DNA from: Scilla litardierei
Taxonomy: Eukaryota; Streptophyta; Magnoliopsida; Asparagales; Asparagaceae
Assembly (NCBI GenBank): GCA_030789695.1
Contig: CM061134.1
Span: 65,299,481-65,363,480, forward strand
Length of the DNA stretch: 64,000 nt
Reading direction: 5' to 3'
In this document: positions 1-10,927 of the stretch, one piece after another
Layout: each line of letters begins with the position of its first letter
Position numbering within the stretch: the stretch's first letter is position 1
Notes under the pieces: generated by a model
Database searches by the model: none
Told to the model about the DNA's origin: nothing
What the model saw: only the letters and a program-made list of their open reading frames with translations
Program-made: the position numbers and the translations under genes

Positions 1-349
1 GGATGTTTGGAATAATAAAATTGTTGGAATTCTATAATTCCATATTCCTATCTCCATATTGTTTTGATGTGACAAACATATTATGTTTATACTAACTCTA
101 TCTATGCAGGTATACTAACATTTATGCAGTATACAACAATGTACAAACAACAACTCAAAGATTGAATATATGCGACAAGGATCTTCTGCTAACTGCTCAA
201 GATAAAATATCTACGGTTTTATGTATCAAGCAGAATTGTTGTATATTTTATAGATTGTTAAAGCCTTATAATGAGTTATCTTAGCTTCATAGGTCATTGG
301 TCCTTTCATTCTTCAATCCCCATTTCTCATACTACAAATAATTCCACTT

Positions 350-465
350 TGTTATGAATAGGCCCATTGGGCCAATTGGGTATCCAACCCACTATTGAAA
401 GTTATAAATACACGGGTAGGGGGCTCTTAACCCCTTACACCTATTCTCCCTAAATTCCATTCACA
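350..465 (+). repeat. Element A 5' LTR (about 115 bp)
   Basis: Starts TGTTATGAATAGG and probably ends at TTCA or TTCACA (463-465), just before a putative primer-site region reading ACACGTTATCAGCA. It contains a TATAAATA box at 403-410 and a pyrimidine-rich segment after it. The exact 3' end is uncertain by 2 bases because the 3' LTR is mostly deleted. Confidence 0.7.
403..410 (+). promoter_or_regulatory. TATA box of element A LTR
   Basis: TATAAATA, about 50 bp before the end of the short LTR and the only promoter-like motif upstream of the gag leader. Confidence 0.6.
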
Positions 466-2435
466 ACACGTTATCAGCAAGATCACGCTCGTTGGAGGAG
501 ACGGCGGCTCGCGGGAAAGGAGATCCACAAATCGCTCAGATTCAAGAAGATCGTAATCTTCTCAACGGGGAGCGAAAAGGGCATCCTTCACCAACCGTCG
601 CCTAGATTCCTCGTCGAATCTAGAGGTAAAAATCCAAACTTTTTAGATCTAAACTTGCTTTTCTCATTAGATCTGCATGTTTTAGGATCAAAAAGTTGAT
701 AAACTCGGTAAAAATTCAACATTTTTAATAAGATCTGCATGTTTAAAACAATAAAAACTTGTTTTTTAGCGATCAAATTTGTTGAAAAATCCGATTTTTA
801 CCCCCCGCCTTTGATCCAAAAATAAAAATCCACACGCCCGTAGGGCGGAACGGCGGCGCGCTCTTTGCGCCACCGGCGGAGAACGAACACCGCGGCCTCA
901 GGCCGCGGCGGCCGCGGCCTGAAGCCGCGGCCAGCAGCCGCGGCCTCAGGACGCGGACTGCAGCCGCGGACTGCAGCCGTGGCCTGAAGCCGCGGCACTG
1001 TGTCGCGGCCCCAGGCCGCGGCCAGTCGCCGCGGCCTGCAGGCCGCTGCCAAGCGCCGCGGCCTCAGGCCGCTGCCAGTCGCCGCGGCCTCAGGCCGCTG
1101 CCAAGCGCCGCGGCCTGAGGCCGCTGCCAAGCGCTGCGGCCTGAAGCCGCGGCGGCCGCGGCCTCAGGCCGCGGCCCTGTGCCGCGGCCTCAGGCCGCGG
1201 CCAGTTGCCGTGGCCTGACGCCGCGGCCTCAGGCCGCGACCCGCCGCCTAGCGCCGCGGCCTCAGGCCGCTGCCAAGCGCTGCGGCCTGAAGCCGCGGCG
1301 GCCGCGGCCTCAGGCCGCGGCCCTGTGCCGCGGCCTCAGGCCGCGGCCAGTTGCCGCGGCCTGACGCCGCGGCCTCAGGCCGCGACCCGCCGCCGCGGCC
1401 TCAGACCGCGGCCCGCCGCCGCGGCCCGTCGCCGCCACGGCGGCCGCGTTGCGGGCCGCGGCCTGTCGCCGCCACGGCGGCCGCGCCCTACGCGGCCCGC
1501 CGTCGCGGCGACACGCCGCGGGCCCCCCCTAGGGTTTCCCGAAACCCTAACCCTAATGGGCTATTTTTCGGGGGAGGCCCAAATATTAACCCTAATGGGT
1601 TGTTTTCATGGCCCAAAAGGCCAGAAAATTAGCCCATTCACATAAATTATTTTATTTATTTTTGGCCCTAAAAAGCCCAAAATATTTAAAAAGAAATTTT
1701 CGAAAGGGTTTAAAGCGGTAAAATAAAACAGTAAATTATGGATCAAAAAGGCAAAAAGTTTTTCAAAAAAAAAATGTTTTTTGCACGACACACACAATTT
1801 TAATTACTTTAAATGCCTGTGTCTTTGATTATCTGCGTGGTTGTATGTCGCAAATATATTATCTGCGTGGATGTGCAAATATTAGGCTATGTTTTTAGGG
1901 ATCAGCCAGGTTTCCGACACCGTTTTAAATTCCTGCAATTTTTCTTCTTTTTTGAGAGAAATTTTGTATGTGAGGATGAATATGTAAAAAAGAAGACCGA
2001 AGGACACCAAGAAGAAGCTGAAGGCGTTCGCACAATGAAGATAGGGGCTTCTCTCTGAAGTTCCCGAGTTGTACTTTAATTTTCATGCATTTTTGATGTA
2101 ACTTCGGACTGGACTCTTTTATTTTTTCGGTGTCGGCTGGCTGATCCCCATAGCCTAAGGTCATTATTTCTGTTTTCATTGTTTATGCATTAAACTGCGT
2201 GGTTGATTAATTAGCTTAAATACCATGTTTTAATGTCACAATGAAATCCCTTAACAGCATGCGTGATTGTTAATTTTTAGTAATTAATTATTCACATTAC
2301 CTGAAAAAAGCATGTATGTTAAAATCACACTAATTAAAATTCATGCCATGAAAATGACTACATTACATGCGTGGATGTCTGTTTTATTCAGTCTTAATGA
2401 TACATGCTACTTTTCTTTACATGCTAGATCATAAA
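466..2435 (+). other. Element A long untranslated leader with a putative leader intron
   Basis: About 2 kb separates the LTR from the gag start and holds no convincing gene. A donor-like AGAG|GTAAAAAT lies at 623-633, and an acceptor-like pyrimidine stretch ending CATGCTAG lies at 2427, nine bases before the gag ATG. Removing 626-2427 would take out the GC-rich array (838-1540), the AT-rich remainder and several upstream ATGs. Splicing is inferred from motifs only. Confidence 0.45.
838..1540 (+). repeat. GC-rich array of short palindromic motifs
   Basis: About 700 bp of very high GC made of variants of GCCGCGGCCTCAGGCCGCGG. Each unit is close to an inverted repeat with 9-bp arms around one central base. 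There is a higher-order duplication with a period of 146 bp (1121 onward repeated at 1267 onward). Both the AT-rich leader before it and the sequence after 1560 have ordinary composition. Long Ala/Pro/Arg-rich reading frames here are composition artefacts. Confidence 0.85.
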
Positions 2436-3457
2436 ATGGCCAGACTCGCAAATGTAGACTTCTCAGTCCTGAAGGCTGATGGGTCAAACTACCTGAGTTG
2501 GCAGTTGGACCTGAAGTTCCATCTGCGCTCTCATGGTTTCAGTCTCACACAGACTGAAAAGGCAACAACTAGTACTCCCCCAGCTAACAAGGAGGCTTCA
2601 GTGGAAGCACCTCATACAGAGGAAGTTCCCGATATATTAAAGGCGAAAGCCATTATATATATCAGGAAACACTTAGACTCGACCTTAAAGGACGAGTACC
2701 TCACTGTAGAGGACCCTTACGAGCTGTGGGATGCACTCGAGGAGAGGTACAGACATCAGAGGGATGTCATACTCCCCCGTGCACAGTACGAGTGGACTCA
2801 CCTCCGCATACAGGATTTCAAATCCGTAGCGGAGTACAACTCAGCTCTCTTCCGCATCACCTCCGCCTGAAGTTGTGTGGTGAACCAGTGACGGAGAAGA
2901 TGTTGCTGGAAAAGACGTTTACGTCTTTCCACGAAAAGGACATGATCCTTATGCAACAATATCGAGAGAGGAAGTTCACAAAGTACTCTGACCTTCTTTC
3001 ATGCCTGCTTATGGCTGAACAGAACAGAGACCTGTTGGTTGCCACCCATAACTTGCGCCCTCCTGGCTCCGCTCCATTGCCACCTCCTGCAGAGGCCCAC
3101 TTCCAGTCTTCCCAGAAGAAGAAGACGGACAAAAAGGCAAAATTCCAGAAATGGAAAGAACAGAAGCAGCGGAAGAAGGCCACTCACCCAGCTCCTCCCC
3201 AGAACCAGAAGTTCGTGGACAAGAAGCAGAAGAGGATTCCCAACAAAGGAGGCACTCCCAAGAAAGACTGGGAGGACAAATGCTCAAAATGCGGGATGAC
3301 GGGCCACTGGTCCAGAATCTGCCGCACAGCAAAACACCTCCAGGACCTCTACCAGGCAAGCCTCAAGCCTCGAGCTGAGACAAACCTGATGGAGAGCGCA
3401 GCGTTGGTAGAGACCTCATGGACTCCTGAAGATTTCATGGGAGATGACACTCTCTAG
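2436..3457 (+). pseudogene. gag: Element A gag (one frameshift)
   Basis: The structural capsid protein of a Copia element. The start was taken at ATG 2436 (MARLANVDFSVL), directly after the acceptor-like CATGCTAG, because family members begin with this motif; the upstream in-frame extension looks untranslated. The N-terminal half carries the UBN2-type gag region (SNYLSWQLDLKFHL, then YELWDALEERY). A single-nucleotide frameshift near 2865 moves the reading frame, after which LKLCGEPVTEKMLLEKTF continues in frame 2. A Lys-rich linker precedes one CCHC zinc knuckle (C-SK-C-GMTG-H-WSRI-C) and the family tail HLQDLYQAS. The stop is at 3455-3457. Confidence 0.85.
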
Positions 3458-3617
3458 ATCTGGACCACTTTTATGCAACTAGCAATGTATCTTCTATTTT
3501 ATGCATCGTATCTAGTTTTTATTTCCATGTCAGAACAATATTTTTTTGAGCATTTACCTTTATGAAAGTAGATCTTTTCTCTTCATTTATTGCTTGAATG
3601 TCTTTCCCTTTTTAGAT

Positions 3618-5246
3618 ATGGAACTTATCTGCCTAGTGGACAGTGCATCGACGCACTCGATCCTTCAAAACATAGACTACTTCACGAGCGTAAGTAGCTA
3701 TTCTGGCCCACTAAGAACAATCTCAGGACCAGCAAACATAATCGAAGGATCAGGGGAAGCAATTATATTGCTCCCCGGCAACACACAAATAACACTTAAA
3801 AATGTGTTATACTCCCCTAAATCCATCCGAAACCTCCTAAGTTTTAAAGACATCCGTTTAAACGGATATCACTTAGAGACGGTCGAGGAAGATAAAAGGG
3901 AATACTTGCTTGTAACGGCTCTTACAAATGGTTCAAAAACCATTGTGGAACGTTTCAAGGGACTCCCCTCGGGACTCTACCAAACAAGTATACAAACTCC
4001 AGAAACATCCATGGTGGAGCACCTGCAGTGCCCCCAAACACCAGAATTCCAACTCTGGCACAGTCGACTGGGACACCCTGGTTCGGTTATGATGTACCGC
4101 ATCATAAAGAACTCCAGGGGCATTGACCTGAAGAACCTGAAGATTCTTCAAAAAGGCAAATTCCCATGTCCACCCTGTTACAAGGGTAAACTGATCACGA
4201 GACCCTCTCCACTGAAAGTGGATGTGGAGTCTCCCAGCTTTCTGGAAAGAATCCACGGAGACATTTGTGGGCCGATTCACCCATCAAGTGGTCCGTTCAG
4301 GTACTTTATGGTCCTGATAGACGCATCAACTAAGTGGTCACATATGTGCCTACTGTCCACCCGTAACCTAGCACTATCTAAGCTTTTAGCTCAGATAATA
4401 AAGTTACGGGCCCACTTCCCCGACCACCAGATTAAGAAACTTCGTCTGGACAATGCGGGGGAGTTTACGTCACAAGTCTTTCTAGACTATTGCCAAGCTC
4501 AGGGAATTGAAGTCGAACATCCTGTAGCGCATGTTCACACCCAAAATGGGTTAGCAGAATCTCTAATTAAGAGACTGCAATGGATCGCTCGTCCATTATT
4601 ACTTCAATCCCAGATGCCAGTGAATGTGTGGGGTCATGCAATTCTGCATGCTGCATCTTTAATAAAATTAAGACCCTCTGGAGGTCAGTCATCTTCTCCA
4701 ATGCAACTAGCACTTGGAGCCCCACCAATTGTCTCACATTTGAGAATATTTGGTTGTGCAGTATACGTCCCCATAGCACCACCACAAAGGACAAAGATGG
4801 GTCCACAACGTCGCCTAGGCATTTATGTTGGGTTTGACACCCCCTCCATAATTAGATTCCTAGAACCCCTTACGGGGGACGTTTTTAAGGCACGTCTAGA
4901 AGACTGTGAATTCGATGAAACATCATTCCCAAGACTAGGCTCACAGACAAAGAAGCCCGAAGCTTCAGAAAGTATCACTTGGGATACAAAAACTTTATGT
5001 CACTTTGATCCGCCAACAAGCCAGTGTGAGGAGGAGGTCCTGAAGATTCTCCACATCCAAAACACTATCCATCTCTTGCCGGACAAATTTACTGACAACC
5101 AGAAGATTGTCAAATCACACGTCCCTGCTGCTAACACTCCAGCTAGGATTGACATACCGCAAAATGGATGCAATCCGCCTGCAGCATACCAACACAGGTT
5201 GCTGTACGAACTGGGGAGTATTGGGACAGAAAAAGCACAACAATAG
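3618..5246 (+). pseudogene. pol: Element A pol, protease and integrase part
   Basis: The open frame runs from ATG 3618 (MELICLVDSASTHSIL). The frame is open further upstream, but the ATG follows a pyrimidine tract ending TTTTTAG at 3615, a possible splice acceptor between gag and pol. The protease has an Asp-Ser-Ala active-site motif. The GAG-pre-integrase zinc region follows (LWHSRLGHPG ... PCPPCYKGK), then the integrase core with D (GDICGP), D (RLDNAGEF) and E (NGLAESLIKRLQ). The frame ends at 5246, where a frameshift near 5215 puts the rest of pol in frame 2. Confidence 0.85.
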
Positions 5247-5544
5247 ATGACACATTTGCGTGTAATATTTCCATCAACGTCGCGTACTGCGACGATGATA
5301 TTGAACCACGCTCTCTGACAGAATGTCAAAGTAGAGATGATTGGCCAAAGTGGAAAGCGGCAATAGGAGTGGAGTTGGATTCACTCACCAAACGCAAGGT
5401 CTTCGGACCAATAGTCCAGACACCAAAAGGTGTAAAACCTGTGGGTTATAAATGGGTATTTGTTAGAAAACAAAATGAACAGAATGAGATCGTACGCTAC
5501 AAAGCAAGGCTTGTAGCGCAGGGTTTTACCCAACGTCCTGGGGT
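5168..5544 (+). pseudogene. Element A reverse transcriptase, N-terminal stub
   Basis: Frame 2 continues pol with WPKWKAAIGVELDSL, the stretch that opens the Copia RT domain (PF07727 type), then VGYKWVFVRKQN and ARLVAQGFTQRPG. Immediately afterwards the sequence jumps to TRPDIEFAVNLLARYS, which normally lies several hundred residues later. The whole catalytic core, including the QMDVKTAFL and YVDD motifs, is missing. The junction is at about 5540-5545 and also changes the frame, so no RT can be made. Confidence 0.88.
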
Positions 5545-6078
5545 ACTCGCCCTGATATAGAGTTTGCAGTAAACTTACTAGCCAGATATAGTGCTGCACC
5601 TACACAGCGGCACTGGGCCAGAGTTAAGCATCTTCTGCGCTACCTCCAAGGGTCCATAGACTTAGGTCTATTCTACAGGAAAGGGGCATCAACTGGTTTA
5701 GTTGGTTATGCTGACGCAGGTTACAGGTCCGATCCTCATACAGAGAAGTCTCAGACCGGATACATGTTCACATATGGCGGCACTGCCATATCCTGGAGAT
5801 CTGTGAAGCAGACCATGACGACCGTCTCATCCACCCACTCAGAGCTACTAGCGATCTTCGAAGCAAGCAAGGAATGCTTCTGGCTACGCTCGGTGATCCA
5901 GCACATACTCACCTCCACCGGCCTGACGACCAGCGTTCTTGCACCCACTACACTCCATGAAGACAATGCAGCATGTATAGCCCAGCTACAGGACGGCTAC
6001 ATCAAAGGTGACAAGACGAAGCATATCTCCCCCAAGTTCTTCTGGACGCACGACCTTCAGAAGCAAAAGCAGATTTAG
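5545..6078 (+). pseudogene. Element A RNase H domain
   Basis: Frame 1 is open from the deletion junction to a TAG at 6076-6078. It carries the C-terminal pol part: TRPDIEFAVNLLARY, LVGYADAGYRSD, then AISWRSVKQ, TVSSTHSELLAI and LHEDNAACI. These are the usual Copia RNase H blocks with their acidic residues. After the TAG the same frame continues in recognisable form (KLADLLTKSLP, YGIGMRRVSK), so the stop is premature. Confidence 0.85.
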
Positions 6079-6538
6079 GTACAGAAGATCCAATCATGTA
6101 ATAAATTGGCGGATTTGCTTACCAAATCCCTGCCTACTAGTATCTTTGAGAAACTTGTATATGGGATTGGGATGAGGAGAGTGAGTAAATGTAAACTGGG
6201 TCAGGATGAGAGAACTATGAACTCATAGATACATAGGAGACTGATGTATAGATTCATAGGAAATCTGCAAGCCTGAAGCTTGGTCAGATAAGGGGGAGTC
6301 AACTGCAGAGTTGTACTCTTATCCCTTGGCTACAGGTTTTTTCCCACTGGGTTTTCCGTAGTCAAGGTTTTGACGAGGCAACCTCGTTGACTCTGGATCC
6401 TGAAGTATCCACCCCTAGACACATCCCCAAAACAGGGGAAGTTATGGGTTAATTGTTCTTTCTTTAACAAGACAGTTACCTTAACTCGGATCCTGAAGAA
6501 TCCACCTCTTATTTCAATGTTGATTGGATAAGGGGAAG
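6079..6538 (+). other. Element A 3' untranslated region and polypurine tract
   Basis: Decayed pol tail to about 6190, then non-coding sequence. It includes GGTTTTCCGTAGTCAAGG, a segment common downstream of pol in this Copia group. The polypurine tract AAGGGGAAG (6530-6538) abuts the 3' LTR. Confidence 0.7.
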
Positions 6539-6572
6539 TGTTATGAATAGGCCCATTGGGCCAATTGGGTCA
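6539..6572 (+). repeat. Element A 3' LTR collapsed to 34 bp
   Basis: The first 32 bases are identical to the start of the 5' LTR (TGTTATGAATAGGCCC...). The next bases are CA and then the target duplication. The missing part is about 80 bp from the middle and end of the LTR, including the TATA box. The outer end and the target duplication are preserved, so this is an internal LTR deletion and not a truncated insertion. Confidence 0.8.
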
Positions 6573-6910
6573 CACTTCAAATTTTAGTTAACCAATTCAT
6601 TTTCCTTTACTATTAATTTCCAAATATCTTTGACTACATGACTTTTGTTCAATCATTATGGTTTGTACTCTAACAATCACAAAAAATCCATCATCTCAGA
6701 ATTAACAGCATGATAGATTTTTTAGCCTGCCTGCTAATTTTCTTCTAGCCTGCTAAATTCTTTTTTATCCCATTCAGTTAGTTTCTTGCCGTAACACACA
6801 AAATCTAATCATTTCCTAATTAGCAGCCTAAAAGATATTTAGCTTGCTAATTTCATTTTATCCTATTAAGTTGGTTTCTAGCCGTTGTCTTTGAAACCGT
6901 TTTCAAACCC

Positions 6911-6918
6911 TATAAATA
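6911..6918 (+). promoter_or_regulatory. TATA box of element B 5' LTR
   Basis: TATAAATA in the context CAAACCCTATAAATACAAGG, conserved at 18022-18029 in the 3' LTR. A CT-rich leader follows. Confidence 0.65.
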
Positions 6919-7621
6919 CAAGGGTATACTCTCACGTTTCACACACAACTTTTCTCTTTCTCTCTCTCACGTTTTTGATTAGTTGAAATTAAGTTCTTAA
7001 GCATTTTGCCATTAGTTGTTCTTTTCTTATTTGCAAGAAGAAATCGATAGATTTCTCTCTTCGTTTAAGAACGGAAGAACTTAGATTTCAATACTTTTGG
7101 GAAAGTTGTTCAAGTTCTTATTTGCAAGAAGTAATCGATAGATTTATCTCTTCATTTAAGAACAGAAGAACTTCAATTGTGTTTCACCATTTCATATCTG
7201 GAAACATTGAAGTCTCTCCTCTAAACACCGTCCTTTTGAATTCATATTACATATTCATTACAAGGCTATAGGTGTTTGTTATTTCATTATTTTGTTACAA
7301 AGTTATTTTGGATCTCTTGAATAGAGATTGTACAAAGTTTGGGACACGGAGAGTGTCGCCATTTTTGTAAAGTTATTGCTTGCGGGTTTGCAAATGTTGA
7401 TAGTGGAAAATCTCTACTGGAGGTAGAGGACTGGACTATGATCAAGAGGATCCGAACCAGGATACATCTCTTTGTTTGCGTTTGGTTTACATTATTCGTG
7501 TACTTTATTTTTTGCACATCTTAAGCAATTAGAAGTTACTCTTTAATTGCAACAGTTTTTTATTATATACATTATTCACCCCCCTCTAGTGTATTGATCC
7601 ATACAGGGTTAAATTCACATT

Positions 7622-7633
7622 TGGTATCAAAGC
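7622..7633 (+). other. Element B primer binding site (initiator tRNA-Met type)
   Basis: TGGTATCAAAGC starts two bases after the LTR end. The plant initiator tRNA-Met site is TGGTATCAGAGC, so there is one mismatch. Confidence 0.85.
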
Positions 7634-7642
7634 AAGGCAAAG

Positions 7643-9410
7643 ATGGCAGGAAAATCAAACAACACAGAAGGACCTTCAGGAGTTGCAATACCACACAACT
7701 ACAACGCAAATCAATATCCTGAAGGGCACTCGCAAATACGTCCTCCTCTATTTGATGGTTCAAATTACTCATATTGGAAAATTCGAATGGAGATTCATCT
7801 CCAAAGTTTGAATTATGAGATTTGGAGCATCGTAGAGACATGATACACAAAGCCAACAACTCATGTTGCTGAATGGACCGCTATTGACAAATCTGCAGCG
7901 ACAAACAACTCAAAGGCCATGAATGCTTTATTCTGTGCCATGGATAAACCTGAGTTTAATCGAGTATCTCAGGCCAAAACTGCAAATGAGATTTGGCACA
8001 TACTCGAGGTAACTCATGAAGAAACAGTAAAGTAAAGGAAACTAAGATTTCCTCTTTGGTTCATAAATATGAGTTGTTCAAAATGCAGGACAAAGAGACG
8101 ATTGGAGAAATAAACACCAGGTTCACTAATATTATTAATTCTCTTAATGCTCTTGGAAAAACTTACACTAATCTTGATCAGGTACGCAAGATTCTTAAAG
8201 TACTGTTGGCGTCCAAAGATTATTGCTATTGAGGAAGCCAATGATCTTTCCACATTAACCATGGAAAATCTTATTGGTAATCTAATGGCCCATGAAGTTA
8301 CATTACAAGATGAGAAAGAAGAATCAGATCAAAAGAAGAAAGTACTCGCCTTCAATGCTTCTTCAGAAAATGAAGACTCAGATGATGATATGGCTTTTCT
8401 TGCCACGAACTTCAGAAAGTTCCTTCAAAAAGGTAAGTATAATAATTTTAAATCTAAGAATACTGATTCTTCACTTTGTTTAATATGCCTGGACATATGA
8501 AAAAGGATTGTCCACTTCTCAAAGCAAAGTTCAAAACTTCCAACAACAACAATGAACAATCAAGAAGAGAAAGGAAGTTTGACAAAATGAAGAAAGCATT
8601 TGCGGCTACATGGGATGATTCTTCAGATGATGAAGATGATGATCTTAATGAAAGTGCTAACATGTGCTTTATGGCACAAGATGATGAAAATGATGTAAGT
8701 TCTTTTAATAACAAAGAATTACTAGATGCATTAAAAGATCTCTATTCTCGTCTCAAAAAATTAAATGGACAACATAAATCCTTGAAACAGAATAATGATA
8801 ATCTTCTTCTTAAATATCAAGAATTATCTTCTAAAAAACTACACCTAATTCTATACATATTGAGAATACAGCTTCTCAAGTTTTAGATCTTAGTAAAGAG
8901 AATGAACTTCTCAAAACTAAGAATTAAGCATTACATTCACAAATATCCGAAATGGATAAAAGTATCTCATCACTAAAGATGAAATACGATGAGATGTCTT
9001 CCGGTGTTAATAAATTTAACAAAGGAAAGACAAATCTCGATAATTTGCTAAAAATTCAATATCCAGCAAATCATAGACAAGGATTAGGATATTCTCTTAA
9101 GAATGCACCTAAGTCTTTTAACACATCTTCATCCAGTGGAAAAACAACCTTTGTTAAACCATAGAAGAAGAATCATGCATTCATTTACACGAAGAAAGTA
9201 AACGTTCCTACTTCTTCTTCACAAAGAAATGTTACTAACATTTCAAAATCATCTCCTAGGAAACCTATTTCAATTAGTATATGGGTTCCTAAGGATTCAT
9301 GTTTAAAAGATAGAAATGATTATATCTCTCATTATATACATTCTATTGTTCATTCTAATGATTATATTAGTAATCCAAATTCCATTTGGGTTTGGCTTCC
9401 AAAAATCTAA
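7643..9410 (+). pseudogene. gag: Element B gag (SIRE-like, several frameshifts)
   Basis: The start is ATG 7643, ten bases after the primer site. The first block reads RPPLFDGSNYSYWKIRMEIHL, the SIRE-type gag N-terminus. A TGA after SIVET (7841-7843) and a stop near 8035 break the first frame. The frames then switch around 8050 and 8200, with recognisable IIAIEEANDLSTLTMENLIGN. The zinc knuckle near 8480 has lost about 7 nt compared with element G's copy. This removes a Cys and the frame; the remaining GHMKKDC is readable. Acidic (SSDDEDDDL) and coiled regions follow, and the last block ends at 9410 with WLPKI. Confidence 0.82.
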
Positions 9411-9462
9411 TCCCAAGGACCCTCAAGCAAGAGGTACCAATGCTTAATGTTTTATCTTTCAG

Positions 9463-9762
9463 GTACCAAGAAAAGAAAGATGGATTTTGGATAGTGGATG
9501 TTCAAAACATATGACGGGAAATGTCAACTTACTTTCAACCGTTAAATATAAAGATGGAGGCACAGTTACCTTTGGTGACAATAATAAAGGCAAAATTATA
9601 GGCACCGGAACAGTTGGAAATACAGATCAGCCTATCATTGAGAATGTTCTCCTGGTTGACGGTTTGAACCACAATCTACTTTCAATTAGTCAATTATGTG
9701 ATAAAAGTTATAAAATAGTATTTGAAAAAAATTATTGCATCATTTATGATTCTGATATGTAA
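9463..9762 (+). pseudogene. Element B protease
   Basis: Begins after an acceptor-like TTATCTTTCAG at 9462 with [23 protein letters not shown] is the aspartic protease active site of SIRE-like Copia elements. VTFGDNNKGKIIGTG and LNHNLLSISQLCD follow, then a TAA at 9760-9762 interrupts the pol frame. Downstream, FRGKRKNNIYIL is still readable before a frameshift. Confidence 0.82.
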
Positions 9763-9863
9763 TCTATTTTATTCCGTGGTAAACGTAAGAATAACATTTA
9801 TATCTTATGCATGTCTGTTACCACTCACAATCATTGTTTAATGATTACATCAGATGATACACT

Positions 9864-10790
9864 TTATGGCATAAACATTTTGGACACACTAATTTCAAAA
9901 ATCTAGCACATATTTCTAAACACAAGTTAGTAAATGGAATGTCAAATATTTCTTTCAAACACAAACACTTTTGTGATTCTTGTCAGCAAGGAAAAATGCA
10001 CAAATCTTCTTTTAAATCAAAGGATATTATCTCAACAAAGAGATCTTTAGAACTCCTACACTTTGATTTATTTGGTCATTTACGAGTAGCTACTTTGAAT
10101 AGAAATAGATATGCATTTGTCATTGTTGATGATTATTCAAGATACACTTGTGTTATATTCTTACAAAATAAGAATGATGCCTTTGAAGAATTTTCAATAT
10201 TTTGTAGAAATATACAAAAGATCAAATCCTCTAACATTGTCACTATTCGTAGTGATAATATGGGAGAATTTGAGAATGAATCTTTCTCCAAGTTTTATGA
10301 TGAAAATGGCATTACTCACAATTTCTCCTTTCCTCGTGCTCCTCCTCAGAATGGAGGAGTAGAAAGGAACAATAGAACTTTACAAGAATGTGCAAGAACA
10401 ATGCTTTGTGATATTAAATTACCAAAATATTTTTGGTCACAAGCTGTCGCAACTGCTTGTTACATTATGAATAAAATTCTTACAAGGCCATTGCTTAATA
10501 AAACTTGTTTTGAATTATTCTTTAATCGCATTCCTCGTGTATCATACTTTAAAGTGTTTGGATGTAAATGTTTCATTCTTAACACTAAAGATTCACATGA
10601 CAAATTTGATTCAAAATCTGATGAAGGTATTTTTGTTGGATACTCAACTCATAGTAAAGCCTACAGAGTATATAACAAAAGAACTTCAATAATTGAAGAA
10701 TTACTGCATGTCACCTTTGATGAGAATCATTCATCTAATTCTCCCATCATTAATGATGAAGAAAATATATTTCCTTTATCAAATCTTTAG
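9864..10790 (+). pseudogene. Element B integrase
   Basis: The open frame from LWHKHFGHTNF (zinc-binding His residues) through CDSCQQGK (zinc-binding Cys residues) leads into the integrase core. The DDE positions are seen at LHFDLFG, IRSDNMGEF and QNGGVERNNRT. In the second motif Asn-Met replaces the usual His-Gly. The C-terminal GKRR-like region includes YFKVFGCKC and [19 protein letters not shown]. It stops with TAG at 10788-10790; remnants of the linker to RT continue in a shifted frame. Confidence 0.87.
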
Positions 10791-10927
10791 ATAATATTAA
10801 TCTTGATGATATTGATGCTACTAAACCCTCTGTTGAGTCTATTTCAGATAATGCAGATCTTCCTAAGGCATTTGCACAAGTTCCTAATCATCCACCAGAT
10901 TTAATTATTGGAGATATTTCAGATGGT

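Larger units (their letters stand above)
350..6572 (+). mobile_element. Element A: defective Ty1/copia retrotransposon inserted in B's 5' LTR
   Basis: Bounded by the 5-bp duplication cactt (345-349 and 6573-6577). The empty site is intact in B's 3' LTR near 17688. It begins TG at 350 and ends CA at 6572. Order: short 5' LTR, long leader, gag, protease, integrase, RT remnant, RNase H, polypurine tract, 3' LTR of only 34 bp. The gag zinc-knuckle region (CRTAKHLQDLYQASLK type) belongs to a common plant Copia group; I do not assign the lineage more precisely. It is inactive: gag frameshift, pol frameshift, an internal RT deletion and a collapsed 3' LTR. Confidence 0.88.
22..7619 (+). repeat. Element B 5' LTR (interrupted by element A)
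   Basis: LTR sequence is 22-349 plus 6578-7619, about 1370 bp net, matching the net 1365 bp of the 3' LTR. It starts TGTTGGAATTC and ends AAATTCACA. Both copies share the same internal landmarks: the TATAAATA box and repeated runs containing the GCAAGAAG motif near 7034 and 7123. The two LTRs are near-identical by eye with scattered substitutions. Confidence 0.88.

Noticed and set aside
588..776. Small minus-strand ORF in A's leader
   Set aside because: AT-rich, no similarity recognised, within a probable intron.
1538..1560. Telomere-like CCCTAACCCTAA words
   Set aside because: Only two degenerate copies; a leader motif or chance, not a telomeric tract.
798..1645. Overlapping Ala/Pro/Arg-rich ORFs on both strands
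   Set aside because: They are by-products of the GC-rich palindromic repeat, open in several frames at once, with no domain.
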